A stretch of 64,000 bases of DNA, taken from Paracoccus xiamenensis. GTDB taxonomy: Bacteria > Pseudomonadota > Alphaproteobacteria > Rhodobacterales > Rhodobacteraceae. The translations under genes were made by a program, and so were the position numbers. Below, one piece after another: positions 44,031 to 53,647 of this stretch. The DNA lies in the NCBI RefSeq assembly GCF_011308835.1, contig NZ_JAAOHY010000001.1:1116001-1180000 (forward strand), written 5' to 3'. How positions within the stretch are numbered: the stretch's first letter is position 1; each line of letters begins with the position of its first letter. The notes beneath the pieces were generated by a model. That model was not told where the DNA came from and did not search any database. It was given only the letters and a program-made list of their open reading frames with translations.

Positions 44031-45293
44031 CTAAAGCGCCCGCCAGCCGATATCGCGCCGACAAAATCCTTCCGGCCAATCAATGGCGTCGACAAGCGCA
44101 TAGGCCCGTGCATGAGCGAGTTGCAGCGTCTCGCCCCGTCCCGTCGCGGCCAGCACACGGCCACCGGTTGCGACGATTACGCCGTCCTTTTCAGCCGTCC
44201 CCGCATGGAAGACCATCTGAAAGCTATCCTCTGGAAGGTCAGCCAACCCCTTGATGACGCTTCCTTTCTGATAGTCACCGGGATAACCTTGGGTCGCCAG
44301 AACCACGGTCAGGGCGTGGTCATCGGCCCAGTTTGCCGAAACCTGGTCCAGCCGCCCCTCGGCACAGGCATGGATCAGATCCAGCGCCTGCGCACCCAGC
44401 CGGATCATCAGCACCTGACATTCCGGATCGCCGAAGCGGACATTGTATTCGACCAGCCGAGCGCGGCCGTCCTTGATCATCAGCCCGGCGAACAGCACCC
44501 CTTGGAACGGCGTGCCGCGGCGGGCCATCTCGGCCACGGTGGGGCGGATCATCTGGTCCATTACCTGGTCCTGAATCTCCTGGCTCAGCACCGGAGCCGG
44601 GGAATAGGCGCCCATGCCGCCGGTATTCGGGCCAGTATCGCCCTCGCCCACGCGCTTGTGGTCCTGCGCGGTGCCGATGGGCAGGCAGTTCACCCCGTCC
44701 GACAGGATGAAGAAGCTGGCCTCCTCGCCTTCCATGAATTCTTCGATCACGACCTCGGCGCCCGAATCCCCGAAAGCGCCGCCGAAGATCATGTCGATCG
44801 CCTCATGCGCCTGATCCAGTGTCTCGGCCACGACGACGCCCTTGCCCGCCGCCAGCCCATCGGCCTTGACGACGATGGGCGCGCCCTTTTCGGCGACATA
44901 GTCATGTGCCGCCTGCGCATCGGCAAAACGCGCCCAGGCCGCCGTCGGCGCCCCGCAGGCATCGCAGACCTCCTTGGTGAACGACTTCGAGGCTTCCAAC
45001 TGCGCTGCCGCTTGCGACGGACCGAAGACCAAAAGCCCTGCCCCGCGCAACGCGTCGGCCACGCCAGCGGCAAGCGGCGCCTCGGGGCCGACGACCACCA
45101 GGTCGATGGCGTTTTCCTGTGCGAATTCGCAAACCGCGGCGCGTGACAGGATGTCCAGATCCGCACATTCGGCGACCGCCGCGATGCCCGGATTACCGGG
45201 TGCAACGATCAGCCTGTCACATTTCGGATTCTGCCGGATCGCCCATGCCAGCGCATGTTCGCGCCCGCCACTGCCGAGGATGAGGATATTCAT
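44031..45293 (-). CDS. purD: Phosphoribosylamine-glycine ligase
   Basis: PurD makes glycinamide ribonucleotide in purine synthesis. The 420 residues open with [16 protein letters not shown] and have the ATP-grasp domain ([71 protein letters not shown]). It is divergent from xseA by 177 bases. Confidence 0.97.
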   Translation of the reverse strand: MNILILGSGGREHALAWAIRQNPKCDRLIVAPGNPGIAAVAECADLDILSRAAVCEFAQENAIDLVVVGPEAPLAAGVADALRGAGLLVFGPSQAAAQLEASKSFTKEVCDACGAPTAAWARFADAQAAHDYVAEKGAPIVVKADGLAAGKGVVVAETLDQAHEAIDMIFGGAFGDSGAEVVIEEFMEGEEASFFILSDGVNCLPIGTAQDHKRVGEGDTGPNTGGMGAYSPAPVLSQEIQDQVMDQMIRPTVAEMARRGTPFQGVLFAGLMIKDGRARLVEYNVRFGDPECQVLMIRLGAQALDLIHACAEGRLDQVSANWADDHALTVVLATQGYPGDYQKGSVIKGLADLPEDSFQMVFHAGTAEKDGVIVATGGRVLAATGRGETLQLAHARAYALVDAIDWPEGFCRRDIGWRAL

Positions 45294-45470
45294 GCGCTGC
45301 CTTTCCCTTGCCCGCCGATCCGGTCAAACATCTTGCGCAAGGACGTAGCGGGGGGGGGCCGGATGCGCAATCCTGAACTCTTGCAAAGCCTGCGATCCGG
45401 GCCGATTGGATATCGACGTCCCACCCATTTGCTGGTGGCAGCAGGCGGCCGCCTGATCTAGAAACCGGTC

Positions 45471-47012
45471 ATGGACATGTTCGAAGACGACATCCCCGAC
45501 ACCCCCGGCGGCGGCAATGCCCCTGCCCTGACGGTGTCCGAAATCTCTGGCGCGGTGAAGCGTGTGATCGAGGGCGAATTCGGTCGCGTTCGTGTGCGGG
45601 GTGAGATCGGGCGCGTCTCGCGCCCTGCATCGGGGCATCTGTATTTCGACCTAAAGGACGACCGCGCGGTGATCGCGGCGATCAGCTGGAAGGGCCAGGC
45701 CGCGCGCCTGACCCAAAAGCCCGAGGAAGGGATGGAGGTCATCGCCACCGGCAAGCTGACCACCTTTCCCGGCCAGTCGAAATACCAGCTGATCGTCGAG
45801 GAGCTTGAGCCCGCCGGCATGGGCGCGCTAATGGCGATGCTGGAGAAACGGCGCAAAGCGTTGGCAGCCGAAGGACTGTTCGATGCCGACCGCAAGCGGC
45901 CCCTGCCCTTCCTGCCGCGCATCATCGGCGTCGTCACCTCGCCCTCGGGTGCGGTCATCCGCGACATCCTGCACCGGCTGCGCGACCGCTTTCCAACCCA
46001 TGTACTGATCTGGCCGGTGGCGGTTCAGGGCGCGGCCTCCGCCGCCGAGGTCGCCGCCGCCATTCGCGGCTTCAACGCCCTGCCCGCAGACGGGCCGATC
46101 CCGCGCCCAGACCTGTTGATCGTCGCGCGCGGCGGAGGCAGTCTGGAAGACCTGTGGGGCTTCAACGAGGAAGTCGTCGTCCGCGCCGCCGCTGACAGCG
46201 CCATCCCGCTGATCTCGGCGGTTGGCCATGAAACCGACACCACATTGATCGACTTTGCCGCCGACCGGCGCGCGCCCACGCCCACGGCAGCAGCCGAGAT
46301 TGCAGTGCCGGTGAGGCGCGAACTGGGCCTGCAATTGCAACAGGCGCGGCTGCGGATGACCCAAGCCATGGGCCAGCGGCATGACCGGCTGGCGCAGCGG
46401 CTGGTCGATCTGGGCCGCGCACTTGGACGTCCGCAGGCGCTGACGGAAGGCGCTCGGCAGCGGCTGGATTTCCGCGCCGCCGCGCTGGAACCGGCCCTGA
46501 AAAACAGCGTCCATCGCCGCCGCGACCGGCTGGAGGGGTTGCGCCTGACGCCCGCGATGCTGATGCGCCTGACGGATCGGGCAAAGACCAGCCTCGGCAA
46601 CCTGACCCGCCATCTGACCATGACAGCCACCGCCCCAAATGCGCGCCGCCGCGACCGGCTGACCACGCTGTCGGATCGATTGGACAATGGCCGCGCCCGC
46701 GTGCTTGCCGATACCCGCCGCAAGGCCGCCGAAGGCCGCGACCGGCTGGCCCCGCTGGCGAGCCGTCTGGACACCGCCTTTACCCGCGACATCGCGCGCC
46801 GCGAGGAAGCGGTGCAGCGTCTGGACCGGATGCGGCTCTCGCTTGGCTACACGCAGACGCTGGCGCGCGGTTTTGCCGTCGTGCGCGATGATGCGGGCCG
46901 TGTGCTGACCTCGGCAGAAACGACTGCCAAGGCACGGAAACTGATGATCGAATTCGCCGATGGTACAGTGCCCGCACGGCCAGAAACCGACCCTCAGGGT
47001 TCACTTTTCTGA
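45471..47012 (+). CDS. xseA: Exodeoxyribonuclease VII large subunit
   Basis: XseA, with XseB, degrades single-stranded DNA. The 513 residues have an OB-fold N-terminus (LTVSEISGAVKRVIEGEFGRVRVRGEI), the catalytic domain (RIIGVVTSPSGAVIRDILHRLRDRFP, ARGGGSLEDLWGFNEE, AVGHETDTTLIDFAADRRAPTPTAAAE), and a long coiled coil. A second ATG six bases later (MFEDD) is an alternative start. Its 3' end overlaps the convergent ccoS by 19 bases. Confidence 0.96.
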   Translation: MDMFEDDIPDTPGGGNAPALTVSEISGAVKRVIEGEFGRVRVRGEIGRVSRPASGHLYFDLKDDRAVIAAISWKGQAARLTQKPEEGMEVIATGKLTTFPGQSKYQLIVEELEPAGMGALMAMLEKRRKALAAEGLFDADRKRPLPFLPRIIGVVTSPSGAVIRDILHRLRDRFPTHVLIWPVAVQGAASAAEVAAAIRGFNALPADGPIPRPDLLIVARGGGSLEDLWGFNEEVVVRAAADSAIPLISAVGHETDTTLIDFAADRRAPTPTAAAEIAVPVRRELGLQLQQARLRMTQAMGQRHDRLAQRLVDLGRALGRPQALTEGARQRLDFRAAALEPALKNSVHRRRDRLEGLRLTPAMLMRLTDRAKTSLGNLTRHLTMTATAPNARRRDRLTTLSDRLDNGRARVLADTRRKAAEGRDRLAPLASRLDTAFTRDIARREEAVQRLDRMRLSLGYTQTLARGFAVVRDDAGRVLTSAETTAKARKLMIEFADGTVPARPETDPQGSLF

Positions 47013-47173
47013 GGCGGCGGCCGGGGGTGATCGTCCCATTCGGATGACAGGATCCGTTCGGCATCGCCCTTCGGATCGTCATATTGCCGCGTTTTCAGCG
47101 ACCACAGGAAGGCCGCCAGCCCGCCCGCGCCCAGCAGGATGGAAACCGGGATCAGGATGAAAAGGATCTCCAT
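46994..47173 (-). CDS. ccoS: Cytochrome oxidase maturation protein CcoS
   Basis: A 59-residue membrane protein starting MEILFILIPVSILLGAGGLA with one helix, then FLWSLKTRQYDDPKGDAERI, the acidic/aromatic motif of CcoS (W.......QYDD..GDA.RIL). CcoS is needed for cofactor insertion into cbb3 oxidase. The start overlaps the ccoI stop in TGATG. The gene's end overlaps xseA by 19 bases on the other strand. Confidence 0.93.
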   Translation of the reverse strand: MEILFILIPVSILLGAGGLAAFLWSLKTRQYDDPKGDAERILSSEWDDHPRPPPQKSEP

Positions 47174-49377
47174 CAGCGCAGCCTCAGCGCATTCAGCGTG
47201 ACCGAGACCGAGCTGACCGACATTGCCAGCGCCGCCATCAGTGGCGTGGCAAGACCCATGATCGCAAAGGGCACCGCAACGATATTGTAAGCGATGGAGA
47301 TGGCGAAGTTTTCCTTGATGCGCCGCCGCGCCTGCCGGGCCATTTCAATGGCTCCCGCGACCGGCGCAAGATCCTGCCCCATCAGCACCATGTCCGAGGC
47401 CACCCGCGCCGCATCCAGCGCCGTCGCCGGCGAGATCGAGACATGCGCCCGCGCCAGTGCTGCGGTGTCGTTCAGCCCATCGCCCACCATCAGCACCTTT
47501 GCCCCCGCCTCCGACAACGCGGCAACCGCGGCCTCCTTGTCCTGCGGGGTGACGCTGGCGCGGAACTCGGTCATCCCCAGATCGGCGGCGGCACGGGCCA
47601 CGGCGGCAGGCGTATCGCCCGACAACATGATGACCCGCCGGCCACCGGCACGCAGCGCCGCGACACAATCGGCGGCACCCGGCCGTAACGCGTCGGTAAA
47701 GCGCAGCGTGACCGGGGCGTGACCGTCAACCGCCAGCACGCTGACCGGACCGTCCTCGGCCTCGGGCGTTTCTTTGCCCACCCAGTCGGCACGACCAAGA
47801 CGGATGCGGAGGCCCCGCCACGCGCCCTCGATCCCAAAGCCCGGCACCTCGGCCACGCTGTCCAGAACCGCCGGGGCAACGCCCTCGGCCGCCAGCGCGG
47901 CGGCAAGCGCCCGCGACAGCGGATGGCTGGACGCCCCCGCGATTGCCAGCGCCACCGGGCGCAGATCGTCGGGCAGCGGGTCGAGGCTGACCAGTTCCGG
48001 CCGGCCCATCGTCAGGGTGCCGGTCTTGTCGAAGACGACGGTATCGACTTCGGCCAGACGTTCCAGCGCGGTGCCGTCCTTGATCAGCAGCCCACGTTTG
48101 AACAGTTTTCCCGATGCCGCCGTCACCACCGCCGGCACCGCCAGCCCAAGCGCACAGGGGCAGGTGATGATCAGCACCGCCGCCGCAACATTCAGCGCCA
48201 CCCGCCAGTCGCCGGTCCAGTACATCCACAGGCCATAGCTGAACAGCGCCAACAGGTGCACCACCGGCGAATAAAGCCGCGAGGCCCGTTCCGCCAGCGA
48301 GGCATAGCGCCCGCGCGTTGCCTCGGCCATGGCGACCAGATGCGCGAGCCGGGTCAGCGAACTGTCACGTCCCGCCGCACTGACGCGCAGGTCCAGTGGG
48401 CCGGTCAGGTTCACCTCGCCCGCCGCCAGCACAGCGCCGGGACCGGCCTGCACAGGCAGGCTTTCGCCCGTCAGCAGCGAGCGGTCGATTTCCGACATGC
48501 CGGCGATCACCTCGCCATCCGCCGCGACGCGGGCGCCGGGGCGGATGCGGATCACGTCGCCGGGCCGCAGATCGGCCACGCCCACGACCTGCTCGGCACC
48601 ATCCTTCAGCAGGACGGCGCGCGGCACCTCCAGCGCGGTCAGTTCTTCGGCGGCGGACCGGGCCACGGCACGGGTGCGGAAATCCAGATAGCGCCCAACC
48701 AGCAGGAAAAAGCACAGCATCACGGCGGCGTCGAAATAGGCGTGATGGCCGGAATTGATCGTCTCGAACAGCGAGATGCCCGAGGCGAGGATCAGCGCCA
48801 GTGAGATCGGAACATCCATCCCCAGCCGCCCGGCCTTGAGGCTGTTCCAGGCGCTGACAAAGAAGGGTTTGCCGGCAAAGATCACAGTCGGCAGCGCGAT
48901 CACCGCCGAGATCCAGTGGAACATGTCGCGCGTCGCGCCTGTCGCACCGGACCAGACCGCGACCGACAGGATCATGATGTTCATCATCGCGAAGCCAGCA
49001 ACGCCGATGCGCATCAGGATGTCGCGGCCCTGCCTTTCTGCCGCAGTTGAGCTGAGGACCGAGGCGTCCAGCTCATGCGCCTCGTAGCCGATCCGTTCGA
49101 GGACCGGAATCAGGTCTTCGGCGCTGAGGCTGGGTGCGTCGATCATCACCCGACGCAGCGTCAGGTTGACGCGCGCGACCCGCACGCCGGGCTGAGCCAG
49201 CAGCGCACGTTCGACATCGCTGATGCAGGTGGCGCAATGCGCGGTCGGAAGTGACAGGACCAGATCGCCCCGCTGCGCCGCTGCACCGGCGACGCGTTCG
49301 GCCAGCGGGGCCGCGTCGCAAGCCGGACAGGCGCTCAGCCGCGCCGCATATTCCCGATCTGCACTGAGTTCGGCCAT
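47173..49377 (-). CDS. ccoI: Copper-transporting P1B-type ATPase for cbb3 oxidase assembly
   Basis: The 734-residue ATPase exports copper for the CcoN binuclear centre. The N-terminus has a Cys-rich start (SACPACDAAPLAE) and a heavy-metal domain whose CxxC reads HCATCISDVERAL. About eight membrane helices follow, with the metal-binding CPC of ITCPCALGL, the phosphorylation site DKTGTLTMG, and MVGDGLNDTAAL. The HP-motif reads SSHPLSRAL. It is one base after ccoH and is the third gene of ccoGHIS. Confidence 0.95.
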   Translation of the reverse strand: MAELSADREYAARLSACPACDAAPLAERVAGAAAQRGDLVLSLPTAHCATCISDVERALLAQPGVRVARVNLTLRRVMIDAPSLSAEDLIPVLERIGYEAHELDASVLSSTAAERQGRDILMRIGVAGFAMMNIMILSVAVWSGATGATRDMFHWISAVIALPTVIFAGKPFFVSAWNSLKAGRLGMDVPISLALILASGISLFETINSGHHAYFDAAVMLCFFLLVGRYLDFRTRAVARSAAEELTALEVPRAVLLKDGAEQVVGVADLRPGDVIRIRPGARVAADGEVIAGMSEIDRSLLTGESLPVQAGPGAVLAAGEVNLTGPLDLRVSAAGRDSSLTRLAHLVAMAEATRGRYASLAERASRLYSPVVHLLALFSYGLWMYWTGDWRVALNVAAAVLIITCPCALGLAVPAVVTAASGKLFKRGLLIKDGTALERLAEVDTVVFDKTGTLTMGRPELVSLDPLPDDLRPVALAIAGASSHPLSRALAAALAAEGVAPAVLDSVAEVPGFGIEGAWRGLRIRLGRADWVGKETPEAEDGPVSVLAVDGHAPVTLRFTDALRPGAADCVAALRAGGRRVIMLSGDTPAAVARAAADLGMTEFRASVTPQDKEAAVAALSEAGAKVLMVGDGLNDTAALARAHVSISPATALDAARVASDMVLMGQDLAPVAGAIEMARQARRRIKENFAISIAYNIVAVPFAIMGLATPLMAALAMSVSSVSVTLNALRLR

Positions 49378-49378
49378 C

Positions 49379-49948
49379 TCAGTTCCTCACGATGCTGCCC
49401 GGATAATGGGCCAGCCGCTGCCGGAAGGCAGTGCCGTCTGGCGCCTCGGCCTCCAGATGGACGACCCAGGCACCGGGCGCCAGCGGCACATCCGCCATCC
49501 ACAGACCACCGGAATAGCGCATTTCCGGCGTCACGTCGTCGCGTTTCTGCGTCGGGCGGCTGACCGTGACCCGCAGCGCCTGAACCGGCGCTGGCAGGCC
49601 CTGCCCGTCCGAGATCTTCAGCGTCAGCAGCCCATTGTCATAGCGCGGCTCGACCAGCCAACCCAGGGCCTGCTGGGCTGAGCGCGCATCGTCGAACTGT
49701 TGCGAGGCAACGTAGGAATTGGCGACCTCCAGCCCCGGAAAGCTGCGGACCGCCTGCACGGCCATGACCAGATTGGCGCCAATGATGACCGCGAACAGGC
49801 CGACGAAAATCACCAGAAACCTGCGCCCGTTCAGCGGCTTGCGTCCCAGAAACAGCAGGAACGGGGCCAGCAGGACCAGCCCCACCAGCGAGACCAGCAT
49901 CAGACTGATCCCCCCCGGGCCGAGCGATTGGTAAAGTTGATCCCACAT
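49379..49948 (-). CDS. ccoH: Cytochrome oxidase maturation protein CcoH (FixH)
   Basis: The 189-residue membrane protein has two hydrophobic segments near the N-terminus (ISLMLVSLVGLVLLAPFLLFL and FLVIFVGLFAVIIGANLVMAV) and a periplasmic FixH domain (PGLEVANSYVASQQFDDARS, APGAWVVHLEAEAPDGT). FixH family members usually have one anchor; the first segment here is additional. It assists CcoI and CcoG in oxidase assembly. It starts two bases after ccoG. Confidence 0.9.
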   Translation of the reverse strand: MWDQLYQSLGPGGISLMLVSLVGLVLLAPFLLFLGRKPLNGRRFLVIFVGLFAVIIGANLVMAVQAVRSFPGLEVANSYVASQQFDDARSAQQALGWLVEPRYDNGLLTLKISDGQGLPAPVQALRVTVSRPTQKRDDVTPEMRYSGGLWMADVPLAPGAWVVHLEAEAPDGTAFRQRLAHYPGSIVRN

Positions 49949-49950
49949 GG

Positions 49951-51396
49951 TCAGTTCTTTCCGTGAAAAACGGTGTCGATGGTGGACGAGATCCCGGCCT
50001 CGTCGCTGACCACCAGTTCGATATTGCTGGTTTCGATCTGCGTCATCGCCGAGCCGGGCGCGGCGGTCAGATAGACGCGCAGCGTGGCGGTGCTGTCGGC
50101 GGGAACTGTGGTGCGGTTGGCGTCCTCGCCCTCGATCCGCAGCACCAGATCGGTCGGGGTATCCTCGACTGACAGGATAAAGGGCATCGCCTCGTGCTGC
50201 TTGTTGCGCAGGCGCAGTTCATAGGTGTTGCGGATCGCGCCGTCGGACAGTGTCACGAACAGCGGATTGCGCACCGGCGTGACGTTCAGGTCAAAGGGCG
50301 AACGCATGAACAGCGCAACCACCAGTCCCACGCCGATCAGCGACCACATGCCGAAATACAAAAGCGTGCGCGGCCGCAACACATGCTTGAGCAACGACTG
50401 CCCCTCATTGCCGACGCGTTCGGCGGTTTCGTCCTTCAGCGCCATATAGTCGATCAGCCCGCGCGGCTTGCCGATGCGGTCCATGATCTCGTCACAGGCG
50501 TCAATACACAGCGCGCAGGTGATGCATTCCAGCTGCTGGCCGTTGCGGATGTCGATGCCCATGGGGCAGACATTCACGCAGGCGAAGCAGTCGATGCAGT
50601 CGCCCTTGTCCCCCGGTGGGGTGTCGGATTTGGTGGCCTCGCCCTTCAGGATCTTGCCGCGCGGCTCGCCCCGCCACTCGCGATAGGCGACGGTCAGGGT
50701 GTCTTCGTCCATCATCGCGCCCTGAATGCGCGGCCAGGGGCAGGCATAGATACAGATCTGTTCGCGCGCGAAGCCGCCGAAGACAAAGGTCGTGGCCGTC
50801 ATCACCGCGATCGTCATATAGGCGACGGGATGTGCCTGCCCGGCCAGCAGGTTCCGCGCAAGCGTCGGCGCATCGGTGAAATAGAACACCCAGGCCCCGC
50901 CCGTCGTCAGCGCGATCAACAGCCAGATCGCCCATTTTGTCAGGCGCAGCCTCGTCTTGCGGCCATCCCATTTCGACCGCCACAGCCGGATCTGGGCGTT
51001 GCGGTCGCCCTCAATCCAGCGTTCTACGTGAACATATAGATCGGTCCAGACCGTCTGCGGACAGGTATAGCCGCACCAGACCCGCCCCAAGGCCGACGTG
51101 AACAGGAACAGCCCCAGCCCCGCCATCACCAGCAGGCCGGCGACAAAATAGAATTCATGCGGCCAGATCTCGATCCAGAAGAAGAAGAAGCGCCGGTTTG
51201 CCAGATCGACCAGCACCGCCTGATCGGGCATGCCGGGGCCCCGGTCCCAGCGGATCCAGGGGGTGATGTAATAGATCGCAAGCGTCAGCCCCATGATGAT
51301 CCATTTCAGCCGCCGGAACGGGCCGCTAACCGCCTTGGGGAAGATCGGCTCGCGCGCGGAATAAAGGCTGGGCGGATCGACATCCGGGCTGGACAT
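49951..51396 (-). CDS. ccoG: Cytochrome oxidase accessory protein CcoG (polyferredoxin)
   Basis: CcoG reduces copper for cbb3 assembly. The 481 residues show several membrane helices, the WCGYTCPQTVW and CIYACPWPRIQGAM motifs, two 4Fe-4S signatures (CIDCFACVNVCPMG and CITCALCIDACDEIM), and a C-terminal Ig-like domain. The start MSSPDVDPPSLYS has CAGGAG upstream; a longer frame to 51444 would run into the promoter. An FNR box lies 60 bases upstream. Confidence 0.95.
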   Translation of the reverse strand: MSSPDVDPPSLYSAREPIFPKAVSGPFRRLKWIIMGLTLAIYYITPWIRWDRGPGMPDQAVLVDLANRRFFFFWIEIWPHEFYFVAGLLVMAGLGLFLFTSALGRVWCGYTCPQTVWTDLYVHVERWIEGDRNAQIRLWRSKWDGRKTRLRLTKWAIWLLIALTTGGAWVFYFTDAPTLARNLLAGQAHPVAYMTIAVMTATTFVFGGFAREQICIYACPWPRIQGAMMDEDTLTVAYREWRGEPRGKILKGEATKSDTPPGDKGDCIDCFACVNVCPMGIDIRNGQQLECITCALCIDACDEIMDRIGKPRGLIDYMALKDETAERVGNEGQSLLKHVLRPRTLLYFGMWSLIGVGLVVALFMRSPFDLNVTPVRNPLFVTLSDGAIRNTYELRLRNKQHEAMPFILSVEDTPTDLVLRIEGEDANRTTVPADSTATLRVYLTAAPGSAMTQIETSNIELVVSDEAGISSTIDTVFHGKN

Positions 51397-51454
51397 GAAC
51401 TGGCTCCTGTTTGCTCGTTCAGGCAGGTTAGATGCCGTTTGCACCGATCAGGCC

Positions 51455-51468
51455 TTGACCTGCATCAA
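51455..51468. promoter_or_regulatory. FNR box of the ccoGHIS operon
   Basis: TTGACCTGCATCAA fits the TTGAY-N4-RTCAA consensus of FNR/FnrP/Anr proteins. A -10-like TCTAAC is at 51432-51427 (minus strand), which would put the box near -41.5, the class II activator position. Confidence 0.85.
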
Positions 51469-51550
51469 CCAACGCAGAAATTATATATCTGCCATTCCGG
51501 TATCGGCGAAGGGGCGCGATCGTCGCAGCCCGCATGGCCCCGGTTGCAAT

Positions 51551-51571
51551 GGGGCGGGCATAGCCCGCCCC
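51551..51571 (-). terminator. Hairpin between ccoP and ccoG
   Basis: GGGGCGGGC and GCCCGCCCC form a perfect 9-bp stem with an ATA loop about 90 bases past the ccoP stop. There is no T tract, so termination is likely but not certain. It separates ccoNOQP from ccoGHIS transcripts. Confidence 0.6.
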
Positions 51572-51582
51572 TGATACTGGAA

Positions 51583-51624
51583 GCCGGCCCCTCTGGAAAC
51601 GCGCGAACAGGACGAGGGGCCGGC
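51583..51624. repeat. 11-base inverted repeat downstream of ccoP
   Basis: GCCGGCCCCTC at 51583-51593 is the exact reverse complement of GAGGGGCCGGC at 51614-51624 (20-base loop). With the hairpin at 51551 it forms a double stem structure in the ccoP 3' region. Confidence 0.65.
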
Positions 51625-51661
51625 GCCATCCCGGCGACCGAGGCCGCCGGAATTCGCATGT

Positions 51662-52708
51662 TCATTCACCACCGCCGAGGCTGTGGACATAGTAGGACAC
51701 CGCGCGGATATCGTCCTCCGACAGGCGCGGGGACCAGTTGGGCATGACCCCAAAACGGGCATCATGTACCGATTGCCGGATCGACGCCGCGTCCCCACCA
51801 TACAGCCAGACCGCGTCCGTCAGGTTCGGCGCGCCCTGAGACCGGTCGCCGGTGCCGTCCTCCATATGGCAGGCGACGCAGTTGTCGGCGTAGACGGTGG
51901 CACCTTCTGCCGCCAGGGTCGCATCATGGTCCTGCCCGGAAATCGCAAGAACATGCTGGGTGACCTGGTCGATCTGCTCGGCCTCCAACATTTCGTCGAT
52001 GCCAAAACGCGGCATTTCGGAATAGCGCGCATCGGCGTCGTCGACATTGCGGATGCCGTGGGTGACGGTGGTGTGGATCTCATCCAGCGTACCACCCCAA
52101 AGCCAGTCATTGTCCAGCAGGTTGGGGTAGCCCCTGGCCCCGCCCGCGCCCGATCCGTGGCACTGCGCGCACCAGGTCGCGAAGACCGCGCGGCCGGCAT
52201 TCATCGCATAGTTCGACAGCTCGGCATCATCGGCAATGGCGTTCAGATCGGCGGCAACCAGCTTTTGCTGGATCGGGGCGTTCGCCTCGTCATAGCGCTG
52301 CATCTCTGCCGCGAGTTCCTTGCGGTAGTTGGTATCCAGCAGCCCCTGGGTGGCGCCGTTGACCAGCGGCCAGGCAGGATAGAAGATCGTATAGATCACC
52401 CCCCAGATGATGGTCGCATAGAAGGTCAGCAGCCACCAGCGCGGCATCGGGTTGTCATATTCGGTGATCCCGTCCCAGCTGTGCCCGGTCGAGGCGACCT
52501 CTTTGACCATGCCGCCTGCACGGGTCTTGCCGGTGCGCGGACCGGCACGCTGCCCGACGCGCTTGGGCGCATGGGCGGCCTTTCCCTCGGTCTCGCCGGG
52601 GGGGTTGGCCAGAATGTCGGCCTTGTGGGCATCATCCGCAGCAATGCGTTCCAGCGAAATCTTGTTGTCGGGATTCTGCGGGCTGTCGTGATCGTCTTTG
52701 TCGGCCAT
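51662..52708 (-). CDS. ccoP: cbb3 cytochrome oxidase subunit III, diheme CcoP
   Basis: CcoP feeds electrons into cbb3 oxidase. The 348 residues begin with a basic, disordered cytoplasmic stretch of about 85 residues, then [20 protein letters not shown] (family signature and membrane helix, about 85-112). Two cytochrome c domains follow with C180-AQ-C183-H184 and C277-VA-C280-H281. The N-terminal part is longer than usual, where the NPMPRWW motif is commonly within about 30-40 residues of the start. The start [10 protein letters not shown] overlaps the ccoQ stop (TGATG). Confidence 0.95.
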   Translation of the reverse strand: MADKDDHDSPQNPDNKISLERIAADDAHKADILANPPGETEGKAAHAPKRVGQRAGPRTGKTRAGGMVKEVASTGHSWDGITEYDNPMPRWWLLTFYATIIWGVIYTIFYPAWPLVNGATQGLLDTNYRKELAAEMQRYDEANAPIQQKLVAADLNAIADDAELSNYAMNAGRAVFATWCAQCHGSGAGGARGYPNLLDNDWLWGGTLDEIHTTVTHGIRNVDDADARYSEMPRFGIDEMLEAEQIDQVTQHVLAISGQDHDATLAAEGATVYADNCVACHMEDGTGDRSQGAPNLTDAVWLYGGDAASIRQSVHDARFGVMPNWSPRLSEDDIRAVSYYVHSLGGGE

Positions 52709-52899
52709 CACAGCGTTTCCTTCTCGGGCTGGGGCGGCGCCGGGCGCCGATCGTGGCGGAAGATGCTTGCGGCGGCGTCCTCGTGCAGCTTTGCCGAACC
52801 CGGCCGGAACACCCACAGGAGCACGCCCAGAAACACCAGCACCAGGGCCAGCAATGCCCAGCTGTCGGCGAATTGGCGCATCAGGCTGTACAGATCCAT
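52708..52899 (-). CDS. ccoQ: cbb3 oxidase small subunit CcoQ
   Basis: A 63-residue protein with one membrane helix ([18 protein letters not shown]), then [16 protein letters not shown], the usual CcoQ end. CcoQ stabilises the oxidase. It lies between ccoO and ccoP, overlapping ccoP by one base. Confidence 0.93.
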   Translation of the reverse strand: MDLYSLMRQFADSWALLALVLVFLGVLLWVFRPGSAKLHEDAAASIFRHDRRPAPPQPEKETL

Positions 52900-52909
52900 G
52901 ATGCCCCCC

Positions 52910-53635
52910 TTAGCGGTTCGGATCCGGTTCGAAGGTCGAGAAGTCGACCATCGTACCGAGAACCTGAAGATAGGCGATCAGCGCATCCATTTCCGAAATG
53001 CCGGGCTGGCGGTCGAAATTGCGCTGCTGCGAACCGGGGTAACGCTCTTCCATCCCGGAGGCGTCGGCATCGGGATTGGCCTGCGCCAGGAAATCCTCGC
53101 GCGCGGCGGCTATCATGTCGTCGCTATAGGGCACCCCGACCATGCGATCGGTTTCGATCCGGTCGCTGATATATTCGCCAGTCAGCATCCGCCTTTCCAG
53201 AAAGCCGTAAGCGGGCATGATCGATTCCGGCACCACCGAACGCGGGTCGCGCAAGTGATCTAGGTGCCATTCGTCCGAATAGCGCGCGCCCACCCGGGCC
53301 AGATCCGGCCCGGTCCGTTTGGAGCCCCATTGGAACGGATGGTCATACATCGATTCCGCCGCCAGGCTGTAATGGCCGTAACGTTCGACCTCGTCGCGCA
53401 TCGGGCGGATCATCTGACTGTGGCAGACATAGCAGCCTTCGCGGACATAGACGTCGCGGCCGGTCAGTTCGAGCGGCGTATAGGGGCGCATCCCTTCCAC
53501 CTTCTCGATTGTGTTGTCGATGTAGAACAGCGGCGCGATTTCGACGATGCCGCCCACCGTCACCACCAGGAACGAGAAGACCAGCAACAGCGTGGCGTTC
53601 TTTTCGAGGATCTTGTGCTTTTCAAGAATACGCAT
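52910..53635 (-). CDS. ccoO: cbb3 oxidase subunit II, monoheme CcoO
   Basis: The 241-residue protein has one N-terminal helix ([21 protein letters not shown]) and a cytochrome c domain with C68-YV-C71-H72 and a distal Met in GYFLERRML/ MPAYGF region. The [15 protein letters not shown] stretch ([17 protein letters not shown]) is typical. It starts 12 bases after ccoN. Confidence 0.96.
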   Translation of the reverse strand: MRILEKHKILEKNATLLLVFSFLVVTVGGIVEIAPLFYIDNTIEKVEGMRPYTPLELTGRDVYVREGCYVCHSQMIRPMRDEVERYGHYSLAAESMYDHPFQWGSKRTGPDLARVGARYSDEWHLDHLRDPRSVVPESIMPAYGFLERRMLTGEYISDRIETDRMVGVPYSDDMIAAAREDFLAQANPDADASGMEERYPGSQQRNFDRQPGISEMDALIAYLQVLGTMVDFSTFEPDPNR

Positions 53636-53647
53636 CGACAGATCCCC

